Assembly (NCBI GenBank): GCA_046594215.1
Contig: JBKJPX010000007.1
Coordinates: 1-64,000, forward strand
DNA: 64,000 nt
Source of the DNA: Panacagrimonas sp046594215
GTDB taxonomy: Bacteria > Pseudomonadota > Gammaproteobacteria > Nevskiales > Nevskiaceae
Direction of reading: 5' to 3'
Part shown: positions 54,958 through 63,006 of the stretch, one piece after another
How positions within the stretch are numbered: position 1 is the first letter of the stretch
Layout of the letters: every line of letters begins with the position of its first letter
Translations under genes and position numbers: made by a program
Notes under the pieces: generated by a model
Seen by the model: the letters and a program-made list of their open reading frames with translations, nothing else
Databases searched by the model: none
Told to the model about the DNA's origin: nothing

Positions 54958-56468
54958 CAGTTCGCCCGGAAGTCCCGCACGCCCACCGCTTTGCCGGAAT
55001 CGTCGCAGGTCTCCAGCCGCACCGTGAATCCCCACAGGCGCGACAGGTGCTTGAGCACTTCCTCGGCTTCCGCGGCCAGCGGGCGATTGCGGTGGCGGCG
55101 ATGCTGGACCGTCAACGAGCGATCGCCGCGACGGTCGTAACGCGTGACCTGGATGTCGGGAACGGAAAAGTCGCGGTTGTACTGGCTGGCGAACAGGCGG
55201 CGCAGGCGCCGGTAGCCCTGCTCGTTGTGGATGCTGTCCACCGTGAGGTGGTCGTCGCTCTCGTGGTCCGCGACCGCGAACAGGTGGAACTCTCGGATCA
55301 GGCGCGGCGACAGGAACTGCGCAATGAAGGACTCGTCCTTGTAATTGCGCATCGCGAAGTCCATCACCTTGAGCCAGTCGCCGCCGGCGATATCCGGAAA
55401 CCACTCGCGGTCCTCGGCAGTGGGGTTCTCGCACATGCGACGGATGTCGCTCATCATCGAAAAGCCCAGCGCATAGGGATTCACGCCGCCGTAGCCGCGC
55501 TGGTCGAAGCCGCGCTGCGTGACCACGTTGGTGTGCGACTGCAGGCACTCGAGCATGAAACCGGCGTCGACGAGACCCTTGTCGAAAAGGCGATTGAGCA
55601 GGGTGTAGTGCCAGAACGTGGCCCAGCCCTCGTTCATCACCTTGGTCTGGCCCTGCGGGTAGAAGTACTGCGCCATCTTGCGCGTGATGCGCACCAGTTC
55701 GCGCTGCCAGGGTTCGAGCTTGGGCGCGTGCTTCTCGACGAAGTACAGCAGGTTCTCCTGCGGCTCACCGGGGAACAGCCCCTCGCTCGGACGGCGTTCG
55801 CCCTTGCGCTTCTGCGGCACGGTGCGCCAGATGTCGTCGAAGCGCTTCCAGTTGTATTCCTCGCGCTCCCGCACGCGGTTCTGCTCTTCCTCGGCGGAGA
55901 GCTGAGGCGGCTGGCGATACCGGTCGATGCCGTGGCTCATCAGCGCGTGGCAGGAGTCGAGTGTTTCCTCGACGGCCTGCATGCCGTGACGTTCTTCGCA
56001 CTCGAGCACGTAGCGGCGAGCAAACACCATGTAGTCGATGATCGAGTCGGCGTTGGTCCACTGCCGGAACAGGTAGTTGCTCTTGAAGAAGCTGTTGTGG
56101 CCGTAGCAGGCGTGCGCGATGACCAGCGCCTGCATCGCCATGGTGTTCTCCTCCATCAGGTAGGAGATGCACGGGTTGGAGTTGATGACGATCTCGTAGG
56201 CCAGGCCGCGCGCCCCCTTGCGGTACAGGTCCTCGTTGCGGATGAACTCCTTGCCGTAGCTCCAGTGCGGATAGCCGATCGGCAGGCCCACCGAGGCGTA
56301 GGCGTCGAGCATCTGCTCGCTGGCGATGATCTCGATCTGGTTGGGATAAGTGTCGAGCTTGAACTCGTTATGCGCGATCTCCTTTATCGCCGCGTCGTAG
56401 CGGGCGATGAGGTCGAAGGTCCATTCGGCCCCGGTGGAGAGATAGCCCGGGCCTCCGTCGGCGCTCAT
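54957..56468 (-). CDS. SpoVR-family protein (YcgB-like)
   Basis: 503 residues, third gene of the prkA-yeaH-spoVR stress operon. The function is unknown; the gene is linked to stationary phase and sporulation in different bacteria. Family blocks are present: PNQIEIIASEQMLDAYASVGLPIGYPHWSYGKEF, EIVINSNPCISYLMEENTMAMQALVIAHACYGHNSFFKSNYLF, MNEGWATFWHYTLLNRL and YGGVNPYALGFSMMSDIRR. The His/Glu pattern is metalloenzyme-like. I chose ATG 56468; a GTG at 56510 would add 14 residues that lie in a repeat element of the spacer and are not family-like. Confidence 0.9.
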   Translation of the reverse strand: MSADGGPGYLSTGAEWTFDLIARYDAAIKEIAHNEFKLDTYPNQIEIIASEQMLDAYASVGLPIGYPHWSYGKEFIRNEDLYRKGARGLAYEIVINSNPCISYLMEENTMAMQALVIAHACYGHNSFFKSNYLFRQWTNADSIIDYMVFARRYVLECEERHGMQAVEETLDSCHALMSHGIDRYRQPPQLSAEEEQNRVREREEYNWKRFDDIWRTVPQKRKGERRPSEGLFPGEPQENLLYFVEKHAPKLEPWQRELVRITRKMAQYFYPQGQTKVMNEGWATFWHYTLLNRLFDKGLVDAGFMLECLQSHTNVVTQRGFDQRGYGGVNPYALGFSMMSDIRRMCENPTAEDREWFPDIAGGDWLKVMDFAMRNYKDESFIAQFLSPRLIREFHLFAVADHESDDHLTVDSIHNEQGYRRLRRLFASQYNRDFSVPDIQVTRYDRRGDRSLTVQHRRHRNRPLAAEAEEVLKHLSRLWGFTVRLETCDDSGKAVGVRDFRAN

Positions 56469-56483
56469 GGAAAGCTGTAGCCC

Positions 56484-56568
56484 GTCGTTAGTCGCCAGTT
56501 TCCACTCCACCGGCAGTGAGCGTGCGCCGGGGTCGGCAGCGCCGAATCGGCTTCTGGCAACCGACGAC
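56484..56568. repeat. imperfect inverted repeat in the spoVR-yeaH spacer
   Basis: GTCGTTAGTCGCCAG (56484-56498) pairs with CTGGCAACCGACGAC (56554-56568), 12 of 15 positions. It shares CTGGC/GCCAG units with the spacer element at 57852-57950. Confidence 0.4.
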
Positions 56569-56586
56569 TGGCCCCTCGTGACTGAT

Positions 56587-57840
56587 TCATACGTTCGCCT
56601 CCTTCTTGAAGAGTTCCCGCAGCACGGGATACACGTCGCCGCGCGAGGTCACGCTCTTCATCGCGAAGCGGGGCGATTCGATGCGCGCATAGGCATACGA
56701 CAGCGGGCTGGTGTGGTCGGCGTCGTCCGGTACTTCGATGTAGGCGTAGTAGCGGACCAGGGGCAGGAGCTGATCGGCCAGCAGCGCGCGGCTCTTCTCG
56801 GGGTCTGCGCCGAACGCGTCGCCGTCGGAAACCTGCGCGCCGTAGACGTTGTAGTTGGCGGGCGGATAGCGCTCCACCACGATTTCGGTCATCAGCTTGA
56901 GCGCGGACTGCACGACGGTACCGCCGCTCTGCGCGTCGTGGAAGAAGCGCTGCTCATCAACCTCTTCGGCGTTATCGGTGTGGCGGATGAAGACGATCTC
57001 GACCTTCTCGTACTTGCGCGACAGGAACAGGTACAGCAGCGTGAAGAAACGCTTGGCGAGGTCCTTCTTCTCCTCGGTCATCGAGGCCGAAACGTCCATG
57101 AGGCAGAACATCACCGCGCGCGAGATGGGCTGCGGAACCTTGATGCGGTGACGGAAGCGCAGGTCGATCTCGTCGAGGAAGGGCACGCGCGCGACGCGCG
57201 CCTTTAGCGCCGCGATCTCCGTCTCGATGGCCGCGCGCGCGACGAGGTCGTCTTCCTTGGCCGCGGCCGCCTCGAGCGCTGCGATCTCGCGCTGCAGGGG
57301 CGACGAGAGCGCGACCTTTCGCGCCATCGCGTTGCGCAGCGAGCGCGGCACCGACAGGTTGGCCGGTACGCCGCTGGGCGTGTAGCCCGCGCGCTGCATC
57401 TTGAAATCCTTGATCTCGGTGACGAAGTTGCGCACCAGGTGCGGCAACTCCAGGTCGTCGAAGAACAGGTTCATGAACTCTTCGCGCGACAGCGAGAAGG
57501 TGAAGTCATCCTGGCTGCCTTCGCCGTCACCCTCGCCGGATCCGCCGCTGCCCCCGCCCTGGCCCTTGGGTCGCGGGATGCGATCGCCGGCGTTGAACGA
57601 GTGATTGCCCGGGTGCACGTACTCGTGGTCACCACCGGGGCCGTGCCGGAAGCTCGGCTCCTTGATGTCGCGCGTGGGAATGGAGATGTCGCCGCCTTTC
57701 TCCATGTCGGTGATCCCGCGCCGCGCGACGATGTCGCTGACGGCGCGCTTGATCTGTTCCTTGTAGCGGCGGATGAAGCGCGACCGGTTCGCGGCGCTCT
57801 TGTTGCGGTCGTTCAGACGCCGGTCGATGACGATGGACAT
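56587..57840 (-). CDS. yeaH: UPF0229/DUF444 protein YeaH
   Basis: 417 residues, middle gene of the operon. The N-terminus MSIVIDRRLNDRNKSAANRSRFIRRYKEQIK and the VHPGNHSFNAGDRIPRPKGQGGGSGGSG linker are diagnostic of YeaH/YhbH. The C-terminal half is a VWA-type domain with a MIDAS-like DVSASMTEEKK (DxSxS). In E. coli yeaG-yeaH is a stress and nitrogen-starvation operon under RpoS. Confidence 0.92.
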   Translation of the reverse strand: MSIVIDRRLNDRNKSAANRSRFIRRYKEQIKRAVSDIVARRGITDMEKGGDISIPTRDIKEPSFRHGPGGDHEYVHPGNHSFNAGDRIPRPKGQGGGSGGSGEGDGEGSQDDFTFSLSREEFMNLFFDDLELPHLVRNFVTEIKDFKMQRAGYTPSGVPANLSVPRSLRNAMARKVALSSPLQREIAALEAAAAKEDDLVARAAIETEIAALKARVARVPFLDEIDLRFRHRIKVPQPISRAVMFCLMDVSASMTEEKKDLAKRFFTLLYLFLSRKYEKVEIVFIRHTDNAEEVDEQRFFHDAQSGGTVVQSALKLMTEIVVERYPPANYNVYGAQVSDGDAFGADPEKSRALLADQLLPLVRYYAYIEVPDDADHTSPLSYAYARIESPRFAMKSVTSRGDVYPVLRELFKKEANV

Positions 57841-57851
57841 TGGAGGCAGGG

Positions 57852-57950
57852 GCCAGTGTCAGTGGTGGGTAATCAGTACGCCGAGCCGTTGTCGCGGCAC
57901 GTATCCGGCCGCGACCGACCACTGGCACTGACTACTGGCACTGTCCACTG
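57852..57950. repeat. CACTGGC-type repeat cluster in the yeaH-prkA spacer
   Basis: GCCAGTGTCAGTGGT (57852-57866) is inverted against ACCACTGGCACTGAC (57918-57932), 13 of 15 positions, and followed by further ACTGGCACTG and CCACTG units to 57950. It fills nearly the whole spacer. Confidence 0.45.
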
Positions 57951-57952
57951 CT

Positions 57953-59875
57953 TCAGGCGCTCTTGCGGACTCGCAGGTACCACTCGCTCAACAGGCGCAC
58001 CTGCTTCTCCGTGTAACCCTTGGAAACCATGCGGCTGACAAAATTCTCGTGCTTCTTCTTGTCCTCGTTCGAGGCCTTGGCGTTGAACGAAATCACGGGG
58101 AGCAGTTCCTCGGTGCTCGAGAACATCTTCTTTTCGATGACTTCGCGCAGCTTCTCGTAGCTGGTCCAGCGCGGGTTCTTGCCGCCGTGCTGGGCGCGTG
58201 CGCGCAGCACGAAGTTCACGATCTCGTTGCGGAAGTCCTTTGGATTGGCGATGCCCGCCGGCTTCTCGATCTTCTCGAGCTCGGCGTTGAGCGAGCCGCG
58301 ATCGAACTGCTCACCCGTTTCCGGATCGCGATAGTCCTCGTTCTGAATCCAGTAGTCCGCGAAGGTCACGTAGCGATCGAAGATGTTCTGGCCGTACTCG
58401 GAATAGCTCTCGAGATACGCGGTCTGGATCTCCTTGCCGATGAACTCCGCGTAGCGCGGCGCCAGCCAGCCCTTGATGAACTCCAGGTAGCGGCGCTGGT
58501 TGTCCTGGGGCAGCTGCTCTCGCAGGATGCGCTGCTCCAGCACGTACATCAGGTGCACCGGGTTGGCCGCAACCTCGGTCTGGTCGTAGTTGAAGACCGA
58601 GGACAGCACCTTGTAGGCGAAGCGTGTCGAGGTTCCGTTCATGCCCTCGTCGACGCCAGCGTAGTCGCGGTACTCCTGGAAGGACTTCGCCGACGGATCG
58701 GTGTCCTTCAGGTTCTCGCCGTCGTAGATACGCATCTTCGAGTAGATGCTGCTGTTCTCCGGCTCCTTGAGGCGGGTCAGCACCGAGAACTGCGCCATCA
58801 TCTCCAGCGTGCCCGGAGCGCAGGGCGCCTCGGCAAGTGAGCTGTTGCGCAGCAGCTTCTGGTAGATGTGCACCTCTTCGGACAGCTGCAGGCAGTACGG
58901 CACCTTCACGATGTAGACGCGATCGAGAAAGGCCTCGTTGTGCTTGTTGTTGCGGAAACTCGTCCACTCGCTCTCGTTGGAGTGCGCCAGGATGATGCCG
59001 TTGAACGGGATCGCGCTGAAGCCCTCGGTGCCCTTGAAGTTGCCTTCCTGGGTGGCCGTCAGCAGCGGGTGCAGCATCTTGATCGGCGCCTTGAACATCT
59101 CGACGAACTCGAGCAGGCCCTGGTTGGCCAGGCACAGGCCACCGGAGTAGCTGTAGGCGTCCGGGTCGTCCTGCGAGAAGGCCTCCAGCTTGCGGATGTC
59201 GACCTTGCCGACCAGCGAAGATATGTCCTGGTTGTTCTCGTCACCCGGTTCGGTCTTGGTGATCGCGGTCTGCTTGAGCACCGAAGGCTGCACGCGCACG
59301 ACCTTGAACTTGGTCAGGTCACCTTCGAACTCGCCGAGGCGCTTGATGGCCCAGGGCGAGGCGATGCCGGAGAGATAGCGGCGCGGGATGCCGTACTCCT
59401 TCTCCAGGATCGGGCCGTCGCGGTCCGGGTTGAACAGGCCCAGTGGCGATTCGTTGATCGGGGAGCCTTCCAGCGCGTAGATCGGGAAGGCTTCCATCAG
59501 GCTCTTCAGGCGCTCGGCGATCGACGACTTTCCGCCGCCAACCGGACCCAGCAGGTAGAGAACCTGCTTGCGTTCTTCGAGCCCCTGCGCGGCATGCTTG
59601 AAGAAGGCCACGACCTGGCCGATGACATCCTCGAGCCCGAAGAATTCCTTGAACGCCGGGTAACGACGGATGACACGATTCGAGAAGATGCGTGACAGGC
59701 GCGGATCGTTGCGCGTGTCGACCACTTCGGGTTCGCCGATCGCACTGAGCATGCGTTCCGCGGGCGAGGCGTACGAGAGCGGATCCTTCTTGCAGAGTGC
59801 GAGGTAGTCGAGGAGCGACATCTCCTCGTTGCGACCCTTCAAATACTGCTCACGGTACGAGTCGAAGATGGTCAT
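57953..59875 (-). CDS. yeaG: PrkA-type serine protein kinase (YeaG)
   Basis: 640 residues, as E. coli YeaG (644). A AAA+ N-terminal half with P-loop GPVGGGKSS near residue 110, then the kinase-like C-terminal PrkA domain (GWLAPRYAEFIGKEIQTAYLESYSEYGQNIFDRYV). AGGAGG lies eight bases before the ATG at 59875, which settles the start (MTIFDSYREQYLKGR). First gene of prkA-yeaH-spoVR; a stress promoter in 59876-60160 is expected but no clear RpoS element was recognised. Confidence 0.94.
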   Translation of the reverse strand: MTIFDSYREQYLKGRNEEMSLLDYLALCKKDPLSYASPAERMLSAIGEPEVVDTRNDPRLSRIFSNRVIRRYPAFKEFFGLEDVIGQVVAFFKHAAQGLEERKQVLYLLGPVGGGKSSIAERLKSLMEAFPIYALEGSPINESPLGLFNPDRDGPILEKEYGIPRRYLSGIASPWAIKRLGEFEGDLTKFKVVRVQPSVLKQTAITKTEPGDENNQDISSLVGKVDIRKLEAFSQDDPDAYSYSGGLCLANQGLLEFVEMFKAPIKMLHPLLTATQEGNFKGTEGFSAIPFNGIILAHSNESEWTSFRNNKHNEAFLDRVYIVKVPYCLQLSEEVHIYQKLLRNSSLAEAPCAPGTLEMMAQFSVLTRLKEPENSSIYSKMRIYDGENLKDTDPSAKSFQEYRDYAGVDEGMNGTSTRFAYKVLSSVFNYDQTEVAANPVHLMYVLEQRILREQLPQDNQRRYLEFIKGWLAPRYAEFIGKEIQTAYLESYSEYGQNIFDRYVTFADYWIQNEDYRDPETGEQFDRGSLNAELEKIEKPAGIANPKDFRNEIVNFVLRARAQHGGKNPRWTSYEKLREVIEKKMFSSTEELLPVISFNAKASNEDKKKHENFVSRMVSKGYTEKQVRLLSEWYLRVRKSA

Positions 59876-60160
59876 CGTTCGCGCCTCCTGGGGGTCGCGA
59901 CAAGTTGCGCTGCTGTTTTGTCTACGAGTTTGAGCTTTGCACATTGTGTGCCGAAGCCTGAGCCGTTCGTCGGAAAACGAGCGCCGTAAAGCGATCGCAT
60001 TTTCGATGGAACATTCACTCGCGGATCACGCACCTTCGCAAGGCTCCGAGCAGCACCACACGATCGACCGTTGCCGCGTCGCTTGGTTTCCGTTCAGCAC
60101 GAACTTGTGCGTGCGCGCAAGCTGCGAAGGCGCGATGCCACTACGCGGCAGCGCGCTAGG
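59876..60160. other. divergent promoter region between prkA and the serine hydrolase
   Basis: 285 bp without a gene. It must hold the prkA operon promoter and that of the gene starting at 60161. Less GC-rich patches around 59930-60000 (TTGCACATTGTG) are the best candidates, but I cannot assign -10 and -35 boxes. Confidence 0.4.
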
Positions 60161-61447
60161 ATGGGCACGGTCAATCGTCCAAGCCCGCGCATCGTGTTCC
60201 AACGCAACTACGTCGCGGTGCCGAAGGATCTCGCGTCGGTGACGCGTATCGATCGCGCAGCGGAGTGCGCGCCCCAGGACGTGGGTCTCGACCGCGATGG
60301 CGTGGAGGCGATCTGGTCAGCGGTAGAGCGCTTCTACCGTACGGGCACGCATCCCGCGATCACGATCATGTTGCGCCGCCGCGGTCGCGTGGTGATGAGC
60401 CGCGCCATCGGTCATGCGCGCGGCAACGAGCCGGGTGCGGATGGCCGGCAATGGCTTCCTGCCACGCCGCAGACGCCGATCTGCCTCTTCTCCGCGTCCA
60501 AGGCCATCACCGCGCTGCTGGTGCACAAGCTGGCCGAAGAGGGGGCGCTGTCGCTGGACGATCGCGTGGCCGAGCACATCCCGGAGTACGCGCAGCGCGG
60601 GAAGGACCGTACGACGGTGCGGCAGCTGCTGTCGCACCGTGCCGGCATCCCGACGGTTCCCATCAAGGACCTGAACTACCGCGTGATCTACGACTGGGAT
60701 GCCGTGATCGCGATGCTCTGCGCGGCCAAGCCCTTCGAGGCCACCGGCGAAAAGCAGGCCTACCACGCGATCACCGGCGGCTTCATCCTCGGCGAGCTGG
60801 TGCGCAGGGTAGGGCAGATCAGCCTGCAGGACGCATTGCGGCAGTGGATCTCGGAGCCCCTGGGTTGCCGCTACATGACCTACGGCCTTGCGCCCGAGCA
60901 TCGCGGCATCAGCGCGCCCAACGTGTTCACCGGGCCTCGGCCGCCGTGGATGATCGATCTCGTGGCCAAGCGCGTGCTGGGTGCCGGCTTTCGCGACGTG
61001 GTGAAGATCTCCAACGAGGACGCTTTCCTGACACAGCCCATTCCCGCCGGGAATATCTTCGCCACCGCGGACGAGGCTGGCCGCGTTTTCCAGATGCTGC
61101 TCGACCGCGGCGTCTACAACGGTCGACGTCTGTTCAAGCCCGGCACGGTGGAACAGATCGTGCGGCCGGTGGGTACTCGACAGTTCGACGGCATGTTGGT
61201 GATCCCGGTGCGTTTCTCCGCCGGCATGATGCTCGGCGACAGCCCCGTCGGACTGTTTGGTCCGCGCAGCCGCCATGCCTACGGGCACATCGGGTTTCTC
61301 AACGTGGTCTGCTGGGCTGACCCGGAGCGCGAGATCTCGGTGGCCATCCTCAACAACGGCAAGTCGCTGGCGCCGTCGAGCTTGACCCGGCTGGCGCGCG
61401 TGCTCGGTGCCATCGGCAAGGTCTGCCGCCCCGTCGTCTCGGCCTAG
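60161..61447 (+). CDS. serine beta-lactamase-like hydrolase (class C/esterase family)
   Basis: 428 residues of the beta-lactamase/DD-peptidase fold. The catalytic SxxK is SASK at residues 111-114. The second motif appears as YHA (class C enzymes have YxN) in EKQAYHAITGGFILGEL, and the third as HIGF near the C-terminus. LLSHRAGIPTVPI is the usual esterase/EstB-type block. No signal peptide is seen, so it is probably a cytoplasmic esterase rather than a beta-lactamase. The ATG at 60161 (MGTVNRPSPRIVFQ) is preferred over 60071. Its stop overlaps that of the convergent gene. Confidence 0.85.
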   Translation: MGTVNRPSPRIVFQRNYVAVPKDLASVTRIDRAAECAPQDVGLDRDGVEAIWSAVERFYRTGTHPAITIMLRRRGRVVMSRAIGHARGNEPGADGRQWLPATPQTPICLFSASKAITALLVHKLAEEGALSLDDRVAEHIPEYAQRGKDRTTVRQLLSHRAGIPTVPIKDLNYRVIYDWDAVIAMLCAAKPFEATGEKQAYHAITGGFILGELVRRVGQISLQDALRQWISEPLGCRYMTYGLAPEHRGISAPNVFTGPRPPWMIDLVAKRVLGAGFRDVVKISNEDAFLTQPIPAGNIFATADEAGRVFQMLLDRGVYNGRRLFKPGTVEQIVRPVGTRQFDGMLVIPVRFSAGMMLGDSPVGLFGPRSRHAYGHIGFLNVVCWADPEREISVAILNNGKSLAPSSLTRLARVLGAIGKVCRPVVSA

Positions 61448-62286
61448 CCGGCGACGCGCGACTCCGGTTCGCGCAGCGTCGGCGGGTTTCGCCGCAGCCA
61501 TTCCATCAGCTCGCGGGTTTCCGGGAATCCGGGCCGGGCGACCGTCGCCGCATAGCTGTCGGAGAACACGTGGCTTTCACTGAGGCGGTCGAACTCGCGG
61601 ATCATGCCGGCCTCGTCGATGCCCCAGGGCCGGTAGCAGCAGGCCGAGTAGAGCCGGATGACGTCGGCCAGTCGCATGCCGCGCTCGCGCTGCAGCTCGC
61701 GGTCCGCGTGCAGAAAGTAGGCGGCACCGCCCCAATAGATCGGGACCCAGCCGCCGGACGCGCCGTTGCGGCTGCGTTCGATCACGCTCACCGGTCCCGT
61801 CCCCTCGGCGCGGGCAGCGTCGAAGCGTTCCCCTAGGCGACCGATCGCCTGCGGCCAGGTGAGCACGCCGTCGGCGTACATGATCTGGAACTGCAGGTAG
61901 CTCGCCACGCCCTCGGAGAACCAGCGGCCCTCCTCGCCGACGTATGGGAAGAGCAGGTGTGAGAGTTCGTGCGGCGCCGTCCAGTCGGCCTTGAAGTCCG
62001 ACCAGGGATAACTGGGGTCGACGAAGAAGATGGCGTGACGGCCGCCGCCCTTGTTCGTTTCGCCCCAGGGCACGGCCTCGTCGTGATCACGGCTGCGGCG
62101 GAAGTGGACGTCGAAGGTGGCGGAGGTCTCGCCAAACAACGCGGACATGCCGCCCAGGCTGTGCTCGATCCAGTCGGTGAGCCCGGCCTTCTCGGCGTCC
62201 GAGAACGGAGCCTCCCAGTGCCAGCGCGCGGCCGCATCCGCGCGGCTGGCGAAGAGAATCAGGCCCGCGAGCAGGAACTTGTGCAT
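61444..62286 (-). CDS. secreted gluzincin-type metallopeptidase-like protein
   Basis: 280 residues with a signal peptide (HKFLLAGLILFASRADA). A zinc-site pattern HELSH (His106, Glu107, His110) is followed by Glu125 in RWFSEGVASY, the HExxH-(14)-E layout of gluzincins such as M1/M61 peptidases. Aromatic residues (FFVDPSYPWSDFKADW; IYWGGAAYFLHADREL) are typical of the helical part. I cannot place it in a named family. ATG 62286 gives a proper signal peptide. It is followed by no clear terminator. Confidence 0.75.
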   Translation of the reverse strand: MHKFLLAGLILFASRADAAARWHWEAPFSDAEKAGLTDWIEHSLGGMSALFGETSATFDVHFRRSRDHDEAVPWGETNKGGGRHAIFFVDPSYPWSDFKADWTAPHELSHLLFPYVGEEGRWFSEGVASYLQFQIMYADGVLTWPQAIGRLGERFDAARAEGTGPVSVIERSRNGASGGWVPIYWGGAAYFLHADRELQRERGMRLADVIRLYSACCYRPWGIDEAGMIREFDRLSESHVFSDSYAATVARPGFPETRELMEWLRRNPPTLREPESRVAG

Positions 62287-62338
62287 CCAGCATGGACCCG
62301 CGCGCCGCGCCGGCGTTCCGCGAACCGGCCGCGCGCCG

Positions 62339-62944
62339 TCAGCGCGCGTTGAAGCCGCGCTCACCGTTCTCCACTTCGGCGACCACGCCGTCCTCGAGCG
62401 TGACGACCTTCAGGAAGCGGTTGCTGCCAAAGTTGTAGACCCATTCCTCGCGGAACACTTCCACTGGGTAGTGACCGCGCGAGGTGGTGATGCCGCCGTA
62501 GCGGCGCTGGTAGCGCGGCCGGAGCGCGTTCACGTAGCCGACGGTACGGCGCGTGATCGGTTCGCCGCAACTCGAAACGAGCCGGTACTTCGACTGGCCT
62601 TCGACGATCTCCTCGGAGGAGCATCCGCGCGATCCGCCGGCGGCGAAGCCGTAGCCGTCGCTGCGGATGTCGACCAGGCGACCGTTGCGCAGCTTGAGGA
62701 CCTGCAGCAGCTGGTTGTGGCCGAAGTTGTAGGTCCAGTGCTCGGAGTCAGCGAGTTCGCGGTCGCCGGGGGCCGGGTACGAGAGCACGTCGCGGAAGCT
62801 CGGTTCTCCGCAGGCGGCGAGGATGTCGGCGGCGCGCGCCTCCACCGCGATGATGCGCGATCCGCAGCGCATCGCATCGCCGGCACGGGCGTCGAAACCG
62901 AGCGCGAGCAGAGCCAAAGCGGCAAGCAGCGGACGCGCGAACAT
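62339..62944 (-). CDS. secreted DUF2845 protein with two repeats
   Basis: 201 residues with a signal peptide (FARPLLAALALLALGFDARA). Two DUF2845 copies are visible: CGEPSFRDVLSY ... EHWTYNFGHNQLLQVLKLRNGRLVDI and CGEPITRRTVGYV ... EEWVYNFGSNRFLKVVTLEDGVVAEV. Function unknown; the pattern recalls small outer-membrane-assembly-type lipoproteins (SmpA/BamE-like), a guess. ATG 62944 is chosen over GTG 62980. It is probably cotranscribed with the metallopeptidase gene downstream. Confidence 0.8.
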   Translation of the reverse strand: MFARPLLAALALLALGFDARAGDAMRCGSRIIAVEARAADILAACGEPSFRDVLSYPAPGDRELADSEHWTYNFGHNQLLQVLKLRNGRLVDIRSDGYGFAAGGSRGCSSEEIVEGQSKYRLVSSCGEPITRRTVGYVNALRPRYQRRYGGITTSRGHYPVEVFREEWVYNFGSNRFLKVVTLEDGVVAEVENGERGFNAR

Positions 62945-63006
62945 GGACGGCCTGGAACCGGAAGGATGAAACTGGGTCACATTGCGGCTCCCATCCTGAA
63001 CCCTCC

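Noticed and set aside
56469..56510. 14-residue N-terminal extension of SpoVR from GTG 56510
   Set aside because: The DNA belongs to a spacer repeat (GTCGTTAGTCGCCAG) and the residues do not match the family start.
60161..61447. True class C beta-lactamase
   Set aside because: No signal peptide and the YxN motif is YHA; esterase-type members of the fold are a better fit.
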